64,000 nucleotides of DNA. Origin: Gautieria morchelliformis. Lineage: Eukaryota; Basidiomycota; Agaricomycetes; Gomphales; Gomphaceae. Under the pieces are notes generated by a model. That model searched no databases and was not told where the DNA came from. It saw only the letters and a list, made by a program, of their open reading frames with translations. Position numbers and translations under genes: made by a program. This document shows, piece after piece, positions 23,866-35,695 of this stretch. Numbering within the stretch: the first letter of the stretch is position 1; every line of letters begins with the position of its first letter. The DNA lies in contig WHVA01000390.1 of the NCBI GenBank assembly GCA_015179125.1, positions 1 through 64,000 of the forward strand, in the 5' to 3' direction.

Positions 23866-26239
23866 CTAGTATCGGCTCTTATCTCCTTGAGTATCTTTGG
23901 TTGTGGCTTCGTCATTAGTGTTGCCCTCACACCGGCCTTGTCTTTCTTGTTCCCGTCGTGTCTTTCTTGCGTTTCTTGGAAAACCGATCAGCCCGAACTT
24001 ATCCAAGGTGAACTGACATTCATGTTCAGCAGCCCAGTCTAGGGCTCCATTCCAGCTATGGACAATGTCTTTCAGCTTCCCGAATGCCTCTTCCATGTCC
24101 GCGCCTTCTGCCAGGATTGTGGTGTCTCAATGAACGCCACGGCATCTTCACCATTTTCCTTTCCTACAACCTCGAGTAGGTCTGAGTTGTAGAACTGGTA
24201 CGCTATCGCGGAGAGTGGGCAACCCTGGTCCATACCTCTTGGGATAGGTGTAGGTGGTGCGCAGTCGTCGTCGAACTTCAGCATCGCTACCCGCCCCTCG
24301 ACCTTGTTGCGAATCCATTCGGTATATTCTTGTGGTACTCCCCTGCATCACATATTGTGTATCAGTCTAAGTAGTATTATGCTAGGAAATGCCCCCTTGA
24401 TGTCTAAGAACAATGCCCCCAACACATTCCCTCTTCGCCACACGTCCTTCGCCTTCGTGATGGTGTAGTGGATGGCATCGGTTGTCATCCTTCGTTGCCT
24501 GCATCTGTAATGGTTTTCTAGGAGCAGCCCATGCTTTTCCGCCATCTTGCCCAGGTCCTCTGCCATGCAGGACGATAGGATCTTTCCTAGCATGTCTAGC
24601 AGCACTATTGGCCGGTAGGCGCCTGGGACTGTGTAGTCTCTCTTTCCGGGTTTCCGTAGCACTAGTACCTCTGAGTCCCGCCACAGTTTGGGGTATGTCT
24701 GTAGTGTGAATGTTGCTCTGAAAGGTTGTCTGATGTACAGTAGCAGTTGTTGAGCGCACTGCTTCAGTACTACGTTAGGGATCCCGTTGGCACCCGGGGC
24801 CTTGAACGGGTTAGTATGCTTGATCTCCCTCATGATCTGTTCGTCCGTTATCTCTTTGTATGTGAAGGCTGGGGGTGGGTGTTCGAAGTCGTGAGGAATA
24901 TGTGCGCTGTCGGCCTGCAGAGGTGGGAAGAAAGTCCTTAAGAGCATATCGGATTTCTCGTTGTTGGTTGTTGCAGTCCATGCCGATCCATCCTCACATT
25001 TTGCCTTGAGCATGGGTACCCTTGCTTTTCCCCCATCGATGGAGTCCCCAGTGACAAAGCGGCTGGCTGTCCATACTGTATGCTTGTCCACCGTTGCTAG
25101 GAAAGCTTCCCAGTGGTCTTGTTTTGATCTTTCGCGGCCGCGTACTGGTTCCTGGCTCTTTTGTATTCTGCGTGCACCTCATCTGTGAGATCATTGCGTT
25201 GGTCGTACACCCTGCGCGCCAGCTTCCTGGTGGTTCTCCTCATCTTGGTGAGCTCTCTTGGCCACCATCGTTTCATGTATGGTGATGGCTTCGTCTTGGG
25301 TGCCATCTCTTCCGTCGTTTCTGCTATCGCCTGGTTGACCTCCTCCAGCATCCTGTCGAATTCCCGCTTGCAGGTGGGTACCTCTGCCTGTATCCCCCTA
25401 AGATTCTCTACTAATCTCTCATTGTACTCTGTCCAATCTACTACTTGGTAGTTATGCTTGGCCGGTTCCTGTGCCGCGGCTGTGGTCATGTCGAGTGTGG
25501 TGTCGACCGGCAGGTGGTCGCTACGCGCTGGCTGATCTTCTGGGACTGTTGTGCACTGAACGATAGCATCTAGGAGTGTTATTGACATAAATACATTGTC
25601 AGTTCTCGTGTAGTTGCCTGTAGTCTGAGCTATGAGTGTCGGTAGGTTTGTTGGCAGCGCCATTATAAGGTCCCTTTCCACTGTGGCGTCTAGTAAGACC
25701 TGTGCTGCATCTAGGTTACTCCGGGTGAAGAGGTGTGTGTTCCTCGCCTCGTCCCATTGCGGATGGTGTCTGTTGAAATCTCCAAGTGAGACCATGCCCA
25801 CCAGTTGTTTGTTCCACTCGTGTCTTGTTTGTGTCTGTAGGTATTCGTCAGCCTTTTGGATGCTTCCTGAGTGCGCGCAGTCGCAGTAAAAGTTGATTAT
25901 TAGCACTACACCGGTTTGCATTCTGACCCTGACCCCCATCACATCTGGATGTCCCATGTCTACTGCCTCCCACGCATCCATCTTCATTCTCTTGTTTATC
26001 ATTAGCATCGACCTGCTCCATTTCTCCCTATCCTTGTAGTGCGTTGCTGGGTATATCGTGTGCCAGTGGTGGCTCACGCATGCGTTTCCTAAGAAGTCCA
26101 TGTATGGTTCCTGTACCGCTATTATGTCGTACTTGTTCGGTGGTGATTTTCCTAGAAGATCGTTAGTAGCGTGTAGTGACTTATTTACGTTCTGCTGCCT
26201 TATCCTTAATGTTACCGCTGGTGTTTGGTCACTATTCAT
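23866..26239 (-). pseudogene. LINE-4 ORF2 (endonuclease and partial RT)
   Basis: It starts at 26239 (MNSDQTPAVTLRIRQQN). The endonuclease is continuous (VQEPYMDFLGNA, DFNRHHPQWDEARN, SDHLPVDT). The frame shifts near 25110. RT reads KAPGANGIPNVVLK and FLDIKGAFPSI. A further shift falls near 24350. The catalytic box FVDDTTIL of LINE-3 is here broken by loss of one base (reading AFIETPQSW), which destroys the active site. Sequence after the box is frameshifted and ends at 23866. Confidence 0.86.
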
Positions 26240-26259
26240 TCTGTAGTGGTCCTGTTGTG

Positions 26260-27981
26260 GTCTGCTCGCGATTCTGGTCTGTCCCCATTGGCGCTGGCCA
26301 TGAAGTGCTCGTTTATCGTGGTTTATCTTGATACCAGTCTCGATGCTGGCGCCCTATTCTTTGTCGGCTGCTGCTGCCACCTGCCATCTCTGTGGCCAAC
26401 TCACAGGTTCGCTGCTGTCTGCCTTTGCTGGGTATGAGCTGTCGTTTCCTGCTGGTGATGCTGCTAGTACTGCGCCGCTGCGCTCCCTCCCTGTGCTGTC
26501 TGCCGTTGCGTACTCACCATTTCCACATGTGCGCCGCCTTCGCCTGAGGTCAGTGTCATCGGATTCTCTGTTGCTGATTTTCCTCTGATGTGCTGCTGTT
26601 CCCAGGTCCAGGGGCTTTCATCCGGGAAGTACTTGTATGTGCTTTCTGGATCGTCTCTCTTGATCCTCTCGCTTGCCCCGTGGATTTCGGGCATGTCCTA
26701 TCCCACGACGCGTGCCCTGATGTGTCGCAGTTTACGCACCTGAATTTGTCTGGGTCCCTCTCCTCGCAGTCTGCAGTCCTGTGTTCTTTTGCGCAGGTGC
26801 CGCACGTTTGTCGTTCATCACACGTGGCTGCCAGGTGTCTGGCGTATTTCTGGCACTTCAGGCACCTTCGCGGCTCCCTCCTCATCCTCCTGGCCCACGT
26901 CCTTTTTCCCACTATGACTAAGCCATCCCTGATCGCGATGTTTGCGGCTTCTGTGGTCCTGAACCTCGCTATTAGGTGCACTGTCCGTTGCCCTGGGCTG
27001 CGCCTTTGCATGGGTTTGGTCCATCTTGTTGATTCTAGCATGCTGTCTGGCAGTCTCGAGTTGTGCTCTATTCTCATGTACTCTGCCAGCGCGTTGGGGG
27101 TGTGACTGACCGGGACGTACTCCACGATGACGCAGGCAGACCGCTCCTTGACTACTGCGGAGGCGCTGAACTTCTGCAGGAAGTCTTCTCTGCGTGTCTG
27201 GATGACTTCTGCTGCTTCTTGCGTTTCCAAATCAAATACTATCCCCCCGTTCGCTAGCTTCTTTACCCCCACAAATCTCGGTGCTTCCCCCTCCTCCAGA
27301 GTGTCCATGTACTCGACCGCTTCATTGGCCTTAGCTACGAGCTCCTGCTCAGTGAGTTCCTCGAATGGATTTAGCTCTGTGCCAGGATCTTTGTCGACTA
27401 GTATTTGACAGCTCCTCACTTTCACCCTGGCTAATGTGTTGAGGTGAGAGAGCGGCACTGCGCCCTTGAGCGCTCCCGTGTATGTTAACACTGAGGTCTG
27501 CTCTGCCATCCCCGCCCCTCTCACTCCATTCTCGAGTGCATCCGCTGCCAGATCTGTGGCTTTTATGGTGTCGTAGGCTGCCTCTCTGAGCGCATCCATC
27601 GCTTCCTCTGCCTTCCGCATTATTGGGTCTATCTTTTTCTCAACGTATTTCATAACCTGCTCCCCAAAACTCTTGGCTGACGCGCCCATCATCAAGATCG
27701 CTACAGCCCTTGCCCCTTCTTTCAGGGCCTTGTGCGTGGTGCTTTGGGCCATGGCAGCACATAGCTCAAGCTCTCTTGAGATATCAGGTCGTCCTTTGCC
27801 ATGTACTGGTTTCTGTCTAGGAAGTTTCGGGCCTGCTCTCTGCTCCGCACCGTTGAGCCCGCGCTGTCTATCACTCACCTCGTGTCTTTGCCTGCTCTCC
27901 CTGCTGCGCCGTCCCCACCCTGGTCCTCCCTAGGTGCACGCCCCCTGTGCTCTGACCCTCCGCACTTGCCAGCGTGGTCAT
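26260..27981 (-). pseudogene. LINE-4 ORF1
   Basis: ATG at 27979-27981 gives MTTLASAEGQSTGG, matching LINE-3. A one-base loss near 27870 (GAGTGATAG where LINE-3 has GAGTTGATAG) shifts the frame. Another shift falls near 26680. Three Cys motifs remain (CLKCQKYARHLAATC, CGTCAKEHRTADC, CVNCDTSGHASWDRTC), and the tail is Gln/Arg-rich. It keeps the DPGTELNPFEEL block that LINE-3 lacks. The 3' limit is approximate. Confidence 0.84.
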
Positions 27982-28585
27982 TTTGTACGCTTTTTCCTTC
28001 TGAAGCCCTCTACCTGTGTACAGTGCAACTGTGTGCTGCACTTGCCACGAGTAGGGTGAGATTTAGCATGGATGTGAGGATTTTTCGTTTTTTTGGATGT
28101 GGTGGTAAGCGTGAGAAAGTTTTTTTGCTTACACTGTAGGAAGAACAGGCACTTAAAATAAGTACTTTATGCACTAGTACTTAATTTCAGTAGTTTTTTT
28201 CACCCCAAAATCAGTGTCAAAAAAATAAATTTAGCTACCACTAAAATTAAGTACATTTAAACACTTAAAATAAGTCACCCAAAGCCAGCCCATATCGACG
28301 GGTAGACGATCAAATTACCAAACAAACCAAGTGCTGCGATCCCTGAGACAGCAAATTCACTTACTAGGTTAGCATAAGCAAGTCTTAGTGAGTACAACAA
28401 AAGAATTATTGCATCGTGCATGGCGAATTGTTCGTGCATCAGCTCGAGAGCGCAGGGACTTGGGAGTCTCAGAGAGTAAGGGGAGTGTTTACAATAGTGC
28501 AATTGATGTGTAGCGACAATGTAGCTTACTGGAGTAATATAAAATGATGAGAATGCAAAGAGAAAAAAGAAAAAAACAAACACAC

Positions 28586-31500
28586 CTATTCAAACTCGAC
28601 TTCCGGTTCCACGAAAACAGTCCTGGCAAAGTCCCCACTGTGGTCAACAATTCCCCATTCATTCCTGCGCTTGACTCGTCCAACTACGCATTCGACCGTA
28701 TGCAAATCCACAACAACAGGGACGGTGGTCTCCGAATACGTGGTCAGCTCGTGAGTCGCATCTTTTCCACCTGTTGAACATGGCTGGATGACTGCTAAAA
28801 GATATCGACGGGGCTCCTCGAGGTCGAGTGTACGTGACTGCAGCATGACGACATCGATGATGCAATGTAGCTGTCCATAAAATATTTGCCGAACATATGC
28901 TGGCCAATTTTGGCCACGGCGATTGTTAGCCACCATCAATGTATACTGTAAAAATATGATGAGCCATAAAATTTTCTCCATGATTTAGAAATTATGCATT
29001 ACTCACACGGACAAATGATGAATCACGGCAGATACGAGCCTGAGCTTCGCTTATGGCACAGCTGGCTCGAATTTTGTCGCCACCGTTAGCAATACGAACT
29101 TTTCCCCATCTTGTCATAATCGAAGGTAGTTTGGTGACAATGACATTGGCAGGGCAGTTGAACAGCTGCACAAAGTATAAAGTGATTCTTTGGCGAAGGT
29201 CCGGATCTGGCTGAAAAGCAAGGTTACAAGGTGAACGTAGGACTGTATTAGGAACTAAGAGGCCTCAATGTGTTAGCGGCACACAAAGGGGGTGTCAGAT
29301 CAAAGTATGCACATTCCGGGTAGACATGCTCCATCGCGCTCACAGCTCCTTCTATGGCCTCCGGCATCAGCATCTCATCAACTTGCCTATATAGGACCTT
29401 GAGCTGGGAGGGCTGCGCTGCACATGTGACATACACCGACAGTGTGGCATAAGGGTGAAGCCGTGAGGTCACGCGCGATCCCAGTTTGCCACAATATCAT
29501 TCCATTGGGAACGCCCAAGTCGTCCATGCAGGGCCGCAAAGACGTATGTAGTCAGGAACATGCAGGAGCGCATGAATATTGAAAGTACATGCAGGGAGAT
29601 TCTTTTGTTCATAACGGTAATACCACCCGCCAGCCACGGTTGCTTCAGAACACGAACTGAGTACAAAAACTCATAACGCACCTTTCATATTGTTGGACCC
29701 ACTTTACGATAGAATTATGTAGTTTTTGCAATGCTTCCTCGGTTATGGTGAACTGAAGACATGTCTTGATGATGCTGACAAGATCGCAAAAGTGATCGTA
29801 ATATTTGGGGTTGGGGAACCGATTCGGTAAGAGGATGGGGCCTAAATATTGCACCCAGAATGACCAGAATTCTGCTTTATATTTGGAGTTGGTGATATCG
29901 GGCATGGTGCCGATGAAATCGGAGGGCATCATCTTGTAAGCCTTGGCGGTTTCACGGCCTATTTGTTCCCATATATGTGGTGCTAGGCGGTATCCTGGGT
30001 CAGCAGGTTCAATGTTCTTGAAGCGGCCCGATCCTGTCCAGTGCTCTTTTAGTAATGGACAGATATTTTCGAAAAAAAGATGCATTATGTCATGTGGAAA
30101 AGAATCCGGAAGACTGAGTGACTTGAGGCGCAAAAGCCATGATAATCGGTTGACTCCATAGTGCATTCCTAGCTTGTCACGATGAGTCGGTTCAGCAGAC
30201 AAGAGTTCGGTGAGATGTGTGATATGGACATTGTGTGTGCGGAAAGGCAGGTTGTTTGGATCCCACCCATCATCCCTGCGCTGTCCTGGTCATCGTGGCA
30301 CCTGTGTCAAGATTGGTTTTTAGGCGTTAATATCATGTATTAGTGAACACAGCGAATGCCCGAATAACTTGTGCGAATAAGTATGCCGTTCGGCGAATAA
30401 GTGAACCCATGAATGTTCACGAAACAAGAGGGTTGCCCGAATGGGGCTCGCCCTATCTACAGTCGTAGCGAAATAGCTCGCAGCACTTGACGATGTAACG
30501 TGCAAGATGTCGCGGAAGGGCTGTCTAAGTTTCAACGGTCCCTTCGCTGGCGAAGGTGCTCCTTCATAGCCCTTCACCAACAGCACAGAAAGTAGTTCGA
30601 AGGCTAAGGTAATGAAGATAAAGTATGAGAACTCACCAGTGATGCCTAAGTCCTTGGCTGGTTGAAGATAGAAATATTCAAGGGGAGGCTCAAGACGATG
30701 ATCACAGCGAGGTCAAGTTTGCACAAGATGGACGACGTATGATAATTGAACTGGGGAATATACATGCGAATGTAAACTACTTATATCGAATGCTCGTAAG
30801 GTATCAGCGAATAGGAAAGAGGCCATCACAAGTCAGGGTTGGATAGGGGTGCGCAGCCATGATACAACATAGATGAAATAAACATACAATAGAATGTGAG
30901 AAGAGGGAGAACATGAAACAACAGAGAGTAAAGGTGGTAAAGGCACTTATGGACCAAACCATGTCTTGGGACCCGCATACATGCTACTGTGCATGGACTC
31001 TTGGTCTACTGGGTTGATTCCGCACGGCCTATGGAGGGGATGTCCTGCAAACATACTTTGACCATACGAACGCCCAATGGGGTTGGATTTAAGAAGACGA
31101 TGGGGTTAATGATGAGCCATCATGCTGGGTGAATGGTATCGATCGTTTTTGATGGTGTGCCTGCTGGCGAATGATGCGAGCAGCAAATAGCCGTTTGGCG
31201 AAATGCAAGGAAGGGCAAACAGAAGTGACATAGGGGAGGAGAGGTCGAGGTGGAGGGCGAAGCTGAGCGAACACTGAGGAGGAGTAGCAAAAGGGAAAAT
31301 GGGGATACCAAGGTGCAGGAAATGCACAGGTCATGACAACCCAACTGTTAGAACACCATCAGAAGAGGGTCGAGCAGAGGAGGTGGTAGGCCCAGTGATG
31401 ACTGCCGAGTCAGTTCCAGGAGGTCGATCGTGCGTTTGACGGCACGGCTATGGTAGTTGGCGCGAACAGCGAGAGTTGGTTCCTGAACATAACAATGGTG

Positions 31501-33091
31501 ATCGGAACGAACATGAAGGTGGGGTGAGAAAATAGGAAAACTGAGCTTCTGAGTATGGGAGATAAACGTGCCATGACAGCCTGTAATGCGGGATAGTAGG
31601 TGGAGCTTGCTTTCTTCCCTGGCCATTTGATCTTAACATGTTCGCCTCGGATCAGACAGAAACGACAGGGGCAATAAGCTGTATGCCCTCTCAAGCATAG
31701 CAGCTTGGACATAGCTGGGAGATCACCTGAAAATAAAATGAGATATGCATGCAAGTCAAAGTGCTCATCGGTTGCAGCATCGTATGTGCGTATTCCACAA
31801 GCGAGTCAATCGAGTTCTTCAATTAGGGGCACTAAGAAGGAGTCCAGGCACTTGGGGCCATTGGGACCAGGGATAACCATGACAGGAAGCAGATTGTCGA
31901 GTTGGGTGCGAACCTCTGATGTGATGTTGTAATTTGTTAATAATACCGGCCAGGCCGAGTTACTCTTCTTTTTCCCTAGTGCTGGTCTAATAGCAAACAC
32001 CTATGAATATGTTAGTGTAAATCGTCCTGTATTAAATTGACAATTTACCTGAAACCCGTCGGTCGACCCCCCGAGCGCAATATTATGAGGATCGGAAAAA
32101 TACTTGTGGCCGAGTGTTTCACCTTGAACTTCAACATGCCAATCCAGGAGACTGCGGTAATGGGATCCATCAAAGACATCGCTGTATTCCCCTGGCGTGT
32201 GAGTGTATTGACTTCTATATTTGAGCCGTTCGATCATCGAGCAGCCTTCATACCACCCCTGCAGGCGAGGGATGATCGGCAGATAAGGGAGCCGTGCAAT
32301 CGGTTTGTCATTGGCATGGTAGCAAGGGTTACCACAGATTGAGCAATATGTGTCAGCTTGGAAGGAATCCACATATAGAAGGCAGGAATTATCACACATG
32401 TCGTAGAATTCAGGTTTGATGCCTGAAAGACACTCAATTCGCCTGTACATTAGATATTCAGTGTTGAGGTTGAGTTTGCGTCGAAAGAGCCTGCGCATGT
32501 TGTTATATGTAGACCGAGGGAGCCCTGAGCCGGACATGCACAGGGCAAACGCGCAGATGTCATCTAGGTCATCATCAGTTAACAGATCTCCACCTGTGGT
32601 TGAAGAAAGATTGTTAGGTACATAATTTGTTATATAAATAAAAAATGCAGACGTATGGCATGCAATTGTGCCTTCCACTCTTCTCCATAGCGTTCTTGGA
32701 GCACACGAATGAGGTCTTCGTCGGTGATCTCATCGCGTTCCTCATCCTCAACCTCCTCGACTTCAGCCTCTTCCTCAAGTCCTTCATTCTCGTTGAGATT
32801 GGGGAAGATTTCGTCTTCGTCCACTATACTTAAGGAAATCGATGGTGCGTCAGACAGATAATCCTCCAGTGTATCTTCCATGATGACATCATTGCCACCA
32901 TTGTTGTCGGCAAACTGATCGAGATCTTGATCAGGGTCCAGCTTATCATGCCTGGTGTCAGGCACATTGTCCGAATCCGATGATGAGAGTGCTCGTGCTT
33001 TTTTTAGCAGCTCTCGATGTCGTCGACGTTGCTGTGCAGCAAGTGGTTTCGTGCAAGAGGGGATACATAGACAAGGTTGTTTTGGGGGCAT
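28586..33091 (-). pseudogene. Tnp2-family CACTA transposase
   Basis: It starts at 33091 (MPPKQPCLCIPSC). An acidic region follows, then introns near 32640-32590 and 32049-32002. The Transposase_21-type core reads ALGKKKSNSAWPVLLTNYN, VIPGPNGPKCLDSFLVPLI, GDLPAMSKLLCLRGH and CRFCLIRGE. Next come LPDSFPHDIMHLFFENICP, WTTWAFPMEXYCG and a C-terminal segment ending at 28586 (VVDLHTVECVVGRVKRRN). In-frame TGA codons at 31804-31806 (LIEELD then stop) and 29497-29499 (FPME then stop, then YCGKLG) and the 1.27-kb insert kill it. The exon model is approximate. Confidence 0.85.
30307..31578. mobile_element. 1.27-kb TG...CA element inside the transposase gene
   Basis: The unit begins TGTCAAGATTGG and ends CATGACA. 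The flanks are ACCTG (30302-30306) and GCCTG (31579-31583), differing by one base. The related transposase fragment at 45.9-46.5 kb has an uninterrupted GCGCCTGTAATG here, which confirms the insertion. It is either a long solo LTR or another non-autonomous element. Short open frames inside have no recognisable content. Confidence 0.75.
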
Positions 33092-33971
33092 GACAACAGT
33101 AGAACTTGTAAAGTCATTTCAATGTCCGCCACTTGACGAATTAGAACTCCTTTCTTCCTCCCACCACCACCACCACCACAAACCACCGTCGTTGCCTTCG
33201 ATACGTACCCTCGATCACCTCCAACCTGTGATACGTCAGATAATGGAGCAAGCAACTAAGAAAATGCAGAGTAAGTCACTATTTTGATGTCCTTGTGATT
33301 TCCGCTCAAACCCCCTTTTACATGTATGCTAGAGCTATTCAAGTCTATGATCACGCAGGGTCTCGATCCCAGTAGTTTATTGAAGTCTATCCCTCAATGT
33401 AAGTTGCTCTTTCATCGCTCTTTATCACGCATACTTATACTCAACTGGGACTAAGCACCGGCTGCTCCTTCTGGAACGGATGTCTCACATTCTTCTGGAA
33501 CGATGAGTACGTACCAGGAACCCGACGAGGATGAAATTTCTTCCGAGGACGAACCCACTCCACCACCGTCTCACTACTCCTCGGACATCTCCTCCACGCA
33601 CACACCCAATGAGGCAACCCATGGTAACCCTGAAGCCACGGACTCAGAATCGGAGGAAGAAGATGATAGCGATGGTCTCTCAGGTGACGAATACGAAAAC
33701 AAATCCTCACATTGTCCCATCGCCTCCGTCCTGATTCCCAGGACGAGGAAGAAGACATCAGCATCACACCTGGTCATGCTAAGACCACGGACAGTAGGGC
33801 TGCACACCGTCCGTATTACAGCTACGGCGGTATAATCCACAGTAAGTGTACGGATACAGCAGGCCGTATACCGTCCGTATAATCAATACCTCACCCCTCT
33901 GACGGTACAGTATGGGTACCGTACCGTCTGTATTACGGTTGACGGATCTATTTGAGCATGGTAATAATTCA

Positions 33972-34500
33972 TTCATTAGCATTGATTCCCCCAACACTGT
34001 GGATGAAGGGATGGACGAATTAAGCATTCTTGAGTCAAGCGATTTCTCCAGCGTGGGTGCCCAAACTTGGGGTGGCTCATGCATACTCACAGAAATGATT
34101 GCTGAAGACCCCTCAAACTTCTCTATATTTTCGAGAGAGCAGCTAGGCACACTACACCCTCAGGTCAATGCGCCCTTCTGAGCATTGGAACTGGGTGCAG
34201 GGACAGGTTTGGCGTCGTTGGTGCTCGGAAAGGTGTTGGAGCAAATCCGACGCATGGATCGACAGTGTACAGAGCCAGTTTCGTTTGATACTTGTCAGGT
34301 GCCGCTGCTTGTCGATACGGTCTTTGCGACAGATTTTCATCCGTCCATCCTCGCCAATCTACGATTCAACTTTGCTGTCAATTTCCCAGCTGCATCAGTC
34401 AATTCCCAATCGACTGTGGATAATGATAGTAACATTGGGACATCGCATAGTTCGTGTTGCGGTATGGCTATGATGATTTGTTTGCAAGGGCAAGGCCACT
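33972..34500 (+). pseudogene. Captured methyltransferase gene fragment (Methyltransf_16-like), 5' part
   Basis: The frame reads SSVGAQTWGGSCILTEMIAE, then a TGA (34179-34181) in place of an expected Arg, then ALELGAGTGLASLVLG (the AdoMet-binding motif I), then VFATDFHPSILANLRFNFAV (motif II region). This order matches the METTL21/EFM-type protein methyltransferases grouped in PF10294. It lies wholly inside the hAT-like element, so it looks like a host gene captured by the transposon. The family assignment is from memory of motifs; the substrate cannot be inferred. Confidence 0.7.
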
Positions 34501-34513
34501 AAGCCTTCCCAGC

Positions 34514-34584
34514 GTTCGGTGTAGGAGGTGGGACAGGGCCTCTTATCAGCAATAAGAGGACCTGTCCCACCTCCTACACCGAAC
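34514..34584. repeat. Near-perfect hairpin with 33-bp arms
   Basis: The left arm starts GTTCGGTGTAGGAGGTGGGA. The right arm is its reverse complement, ending at 34584, with one mismatch and a loop of about 5 nt. It sits between the two parts of the captured methyltransferase gene. It could be a folded insertion or the ends of a tiny foldback element. Confidence 0.85.
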
Positions 34585-35528
34585 ATTATCGCCAGGAGGA
34601 ATTTCTGGAATGGAGGAAGCGGGTCTGGTCGAGGTGCTGGCACCGGGCGCAGTTCAACCTGTACCGGCGGGTAGTCGACGACAAACCACCAGTCTCCAAG
34701 CTGTGTGAATGATGAGCGGAAACACTGCCAGCACATTGTAGACATTGACATACCAATCTGTCCTCACCTCTCGGACGGGGAATCCTGCCGAACCTTTTGT
34801 TCTTGGACAGGGTATCCCTGAAAGAGTTCTATCAACCACCACAGTCCGTCAGCATATGAATGTACAAGGCATTTCCAGGAAAACAGCATAGACAACACAT
34901 AAAACTAGGGCACAAGTGGATGTGTATGACGCAACAAGCTCCTTAACAGAGCTGGGCAGTAACAGATTACAGGACGTACAGTGATCTTTGTGTCGGCCAA
35001 AAATCGAAACCGTAGGGCCACTGCCGCCTGGATTTCTGCCAGACGGAGGCACTGTTGAGGTGATCCTAAGATCGCTGCGGTTATTATGATGACCCACGGG
35101 AGGTTCCAGGTGGAATCTGGCAGTGAGTTGAGCCCAACAGAAGCCCGTTGTGCGATGGCCCGAGCTGACAAGATCGACAGTTTGAACAACGTGACGCGAT
35201 TTGGGGCAAAAAATACATGCTCACAGTTGTGCTTTCTGATGAGTTCAAACTCATCTGCTAGGTGCTTGGCGGGGTAGAACCTCGTGTTATCAGGAGGAGC
35301 TTCGAGGCTGGGTGATTGTGCCCGAGTCGGGGATCGTTCATTGTCTGGACTGTCTTCGTACCATGTCGCGGTTGGTGGCAGAGCCTGCCGCCGTGGTTCA
35401 AATTCGATCTATACGTATGGGACAATACAGGCGATCAATTTATGATGCAGGAAAAGACAAGAGGAGTGATGAAGTATTAAGAGATGAGTTAGTCTGAGTC
35501 AATACAATGCATGATGTTTGCACCTCAG

Positions 35529-35695
35529 TTGGACATACCCTTTGACGTTATTATTGGAGCAGATATCATTTACGAGCATTCACACGCTCGTGACTGGGAT
35601 TCTGAGCGTGACGCGTTACAAGTGCCCAAAATGTCTCGGCTTACAGGGCGTCGTGACGCGTTATTGAGGCATTGGTCGGGCGGATAGGTTATGTC
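35529..35695 (+). pseudogene. Captured methyltransferase gene fragment, 3' exon
   Basis: After an intron-like CCTCAG, the frame reads LDIPFDVIIGADIIYEHSHARDW. This corresponds to the conserved D-V-I-x-x-A-D-V-x-Y segment downstream of the AdoMet motif in the same methyltransferase family. It then reads RDALQVPKMSRL before merging into the hAT terminal repeats. The stretch between 34590 and 35500 does not connect the two fragments in an obvious way, so part of the gene is lost or rearranged. Confidence 0.65.

Larger units (their letters stand above)
23854..28126 (-). mobile_element. LINE-4, 3'-truncated, inverted relative of LINE-3
   Basis: The 5' end is at about 28126, with the same AAAAAAACTTTCTCACGC leader as LINE-3. 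ORF1 and ORF2 follow on the minus strand. The element is cut at 23854, just after the RT catalytic box. With LINE-3 it forms an inverted repeat with arms of about 4.2 kb once the two solo LTRs of LINE-3 are set aside. The 5' flank (CTTAGCTTGG on the plus strand, resuming after the CACTA element) belongs to another LINE copy, so LINE-4 inserted into LINE-5. Confidence 0.88.

Noticed and set aside
29645..30202. A free-standing hypothetical gene
   Set aside because: It is one exon of the Tnp2 transposase: the same sequence recurs at 45.9-46.5 kb joined to the upstream exon.
33161..33178. Six histidines in a row, like an engineered tag
   Set aside because: It is a CAC triplet run within a natural exon of a transposon gene, with no vector sequence around it.
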